A DNA stretch of 15,254 bases from Proteobacteria bacterium UBA2383 (lineage in GTDB: Bacteria; Pseudomonadota; Gammaproteobacteria; Competibacterales; Competibacteraceae): NCBI GenBank assembly GCA_002343485.1, contig DDST01000037.1, positions 1 to 15,254 on the forward strand, in the 5' to 3' direction. This document shows, one piece after another, positions 14,334-15,254 of this stretch (within the stretch, counting starts at the first letter, position 1; each line of letters begins with the position of its first letter). The notes beneath the pieces are model-generated. The model made no database searches. It was not told the origin of the DNA and worked only from the letters and a program-made list of their open reading frames with translations. Made by a program: the position numbers and the translations under genes.

Positions 14334-15145
14334 CGTTGACAGTGCCGGCAAAAATAGGTCGACCGCTGCCCCAACCGGCAACGATCGATCGGTTCACCAC
14401 AGACACGGCAAGGCAGCCGGTAGCGGTCATAGACGCACAACTGCTGTTGAAAGTAGCCGGGTTTACCTTCGCCGCCGACAAAATCACGCAATGTCGTGCC
14501 ACCTTGGCGAATCGCTTCACCCAAAATCTTGCGAATCGCTTGCACCAGCCTTTCGTATTCGGCCAGCGTGATTTGCCCAGCCGGACGCAAGGGGTTGATT
14601 CTAGCGGCGAATAACGATTCGCTAGCGTAAATGTTACCAACCCCTACTACTATATGATTATTCATGATAAAGGGCTTCACCGCCAACACCCGGCCTTGCG
14701 CTCGTCGGTGCAGCCAAGCGCTGGAAAATCCCGCATCCAGTGGCTCTGGCCCGAGGGCTTGTAACAAGGGATGCCGGTCCGGCGGGCCGGTGGTCCACAA
14801 CAACGCGCCAAATCGGCGGCTGTCATTGAACCGCAGGCAATAATCATTGGCCAGCGTCACATCGATATGATCATGCTTTTCATAAGGTGTGTCAGCCGCC
14901 AGGATACGCAAACGGCCGGTCATGCCCAAATGAAAGATTACAGTTCCAGCATCGGTGTGCAGCAACAGGTATTTGGCGCGCCTTTCGACGAGTCGAAAGG
15001 TCTGTCCCGCCAACACTGTTGCCAATTCCTCAGGTACCAGCCAACGCAATTGAGGCTGCCGCACCACGACGCGAACTACCTGTTGGCCGATCACGTGTGG
15101 CGCAATCCCCTGCCGGACGGTTTCGACTTCAGGCAGTTCGGGCAT
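14330..15145 (-). CDS. mutM: Formamidopyrimidine-DNA glycosylase (Fpg)
   Basis: This bifunctional glycosylase/AP lyase removes 8-oxoguanine and ring-opened purines from DNA. The 271 residues match the family length. Seen are the N-terminal MPELPEVE with catalytic Pro2 and Glu3, Lys58 (E. coli Lys57) in ERRAKYL, HLGMTGRL, the DNA-binding MNNHIVVGVGNIYASE segment and the C-terminal zinc finger with Cys246, Cys249, Cys266 and Cys269 (C-x2-C-x16-C-x2-C). All catalytic residues are present, so it should be active. No strong ribosome site or promoter is visible before the ATG at 15145. The 49-base leader contains a small CGCCG/CGGCG hairpin (15167-15181) and follows a tRNA terminator, so expression may rest on a weak promoter or read-through. 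The TAG stop shares bases with the convergent TAA. Confidence 0.95.
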   Translation of the reverse strand: MPELPEVETVRQGIAPHVIGQQVVRVVVRQPQLRWLVPEELATVLAGQTFRLVERRAKYLLLHTDAGTVIFHLGMTGRLRILAADTPYEKHDHIDVTLANDYCLRFNDSRRFGALLWTTGPPDRHPLLQALGPEPLDAGFSSAWLHRRAQGRVLAVKPFIMNNHIVVGVGNIYASESLFAARINPLRPAGQITLAEYERLVQAIRKILGEAIRQGGTTLRDFVGGEGKPGYFQQQLCVYDRYRLPCRVCGEPIDRCRLGQRSTYFCRHCQR

Positions 15146-15193
15146 CGCTCATCGCTCGGTTATCGACGCCGCAAAACGGCGCAAGAGAGAACG

Positions 15194-15221
15194 AAAAAGG
15201 CCCGGACACTGTCCGAGCCTT
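15194..15221 (-). terminator. Intrinsic terminator of the tRNA transcript
   Basis: Read on the minus strand, AAGGCTCGGAC and GTCCGGGCCTT form an 11-pair stem (one G-U pair) with a three-base loop. They run straight into a T-run (TTTTT at 15198-15194). This is a textbook rho-independent terminator. It lies about 10 bases after the 3' CCA of the tRNA gene and before mutM. Confidence 0.8.
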
Positions 15222-15231
15222 CGATTGACTT

Positions 15232-15254
15232 TGGTGGAGCGGAAGGGGATCGAA
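15232..15254 (-). tRNA. 3' end of a tRNA gene, probably tRNA-Ala (partial)
   Basis: The minus strand reads TTCGATC, CCCTT, CCGCTCC, A, CCA. That is the T-loop, the 3' half of the T-stem, the 3' half of the acceptor stem, discriminator A73 and an encoded CCA. The rest is beyond the window edge. Position 70 is U, which in tRNA-Ala pairs with G3 as the main identity element, and the ending GCTCCACCA is shared with known tRNA-Ala genes. The anticodon is not visible, so the isotype is an inference. Confidence 0.75.

Noticed and set aside
15167..15181. CGCCG/CGGCG hairpin as a second terminator
   Set aside because: Only five pairs and no T-run on either strand; the strong terminator is at 15194-15221.

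Overview
The window looks like a chromosomal segment of a moderately GC-rich gammaproteobacterium. The evidence is a YgiM/TIGR04211-type SH3 membrane protein, xthA, mutM, a GAF/HD-GYP signalling protein and a Fur-type operator. No gene pins down the genus. Nothing marks a phage, plasmid, CRISPR array or intact insertion sequence. The gene set is mostly housekeeping and stress genes, with a few odd architectures.

Region 1 (1-4170) is an iron(III) ABC importer. A promoter overlapped by a good Fur box drives a periplasmic ferric-binding protein (252-1289), a fused two-domain permease (1378-3051) and the ATPase (3035-4123). A GC-rich hairpin between the first two genes contains the permease Shine-Dalgarno sequence and abuts its TTG start. 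This suggests that permease synthesis is held below that of the binding protein. A T-tract-free hairpin separates the ATPase from the convergent genes that follow.

Region 2 (4171-6219, minus strand) is a two-gene unit. A peptidoglycan-binding/Ig-like/metzincin zinc protease resembling snapalysin is followed 15 bases later by a membrane-anchored HEAT-repeat protein. This pair is the least described part of the window.

Region 3 (6220-10851, plus strand) holds a stand-alone acetolactate synthase large subunit with a four-cysteine insertion near its C-terminus. It is followed by a YgiM-like SH3 protein, exonuclease III (xthA) and an orphan dTDP-glucose 4,6-dehydratase (rfbB). Several starts here are GTG or lie downstream of the longest possible reading frame, and Shine-Dalgarno positions were used to choose them.

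Region 4 (10852-14333, plus strand) holds a GAF/HD-GYP phosphodiesterase-like protein with a large insertion in the catalytic domain. A 330-base gap follows that seems to contain a frameshifted gene remnant. After it comes a secreted protein with an SH3-like N-terminus, two copies of an LPP20-like domain and a proline-rich tail.

Region 5 (14330-15254, minus strand) holds mutM (Fpg), whose stop codon overlaps the stop of the preceding convergent gene. Upstream of mutM are an intrinsic terminator and the 3' end of a tRNA gene, probably tRNA-Ala, cut by the window edge.

Functionally, three genes bear on iron and oxidative damage: the iron importer, exonuclease III and Fpg. However, they sit in separate transcription units and nothing shows that they are co-regulated.
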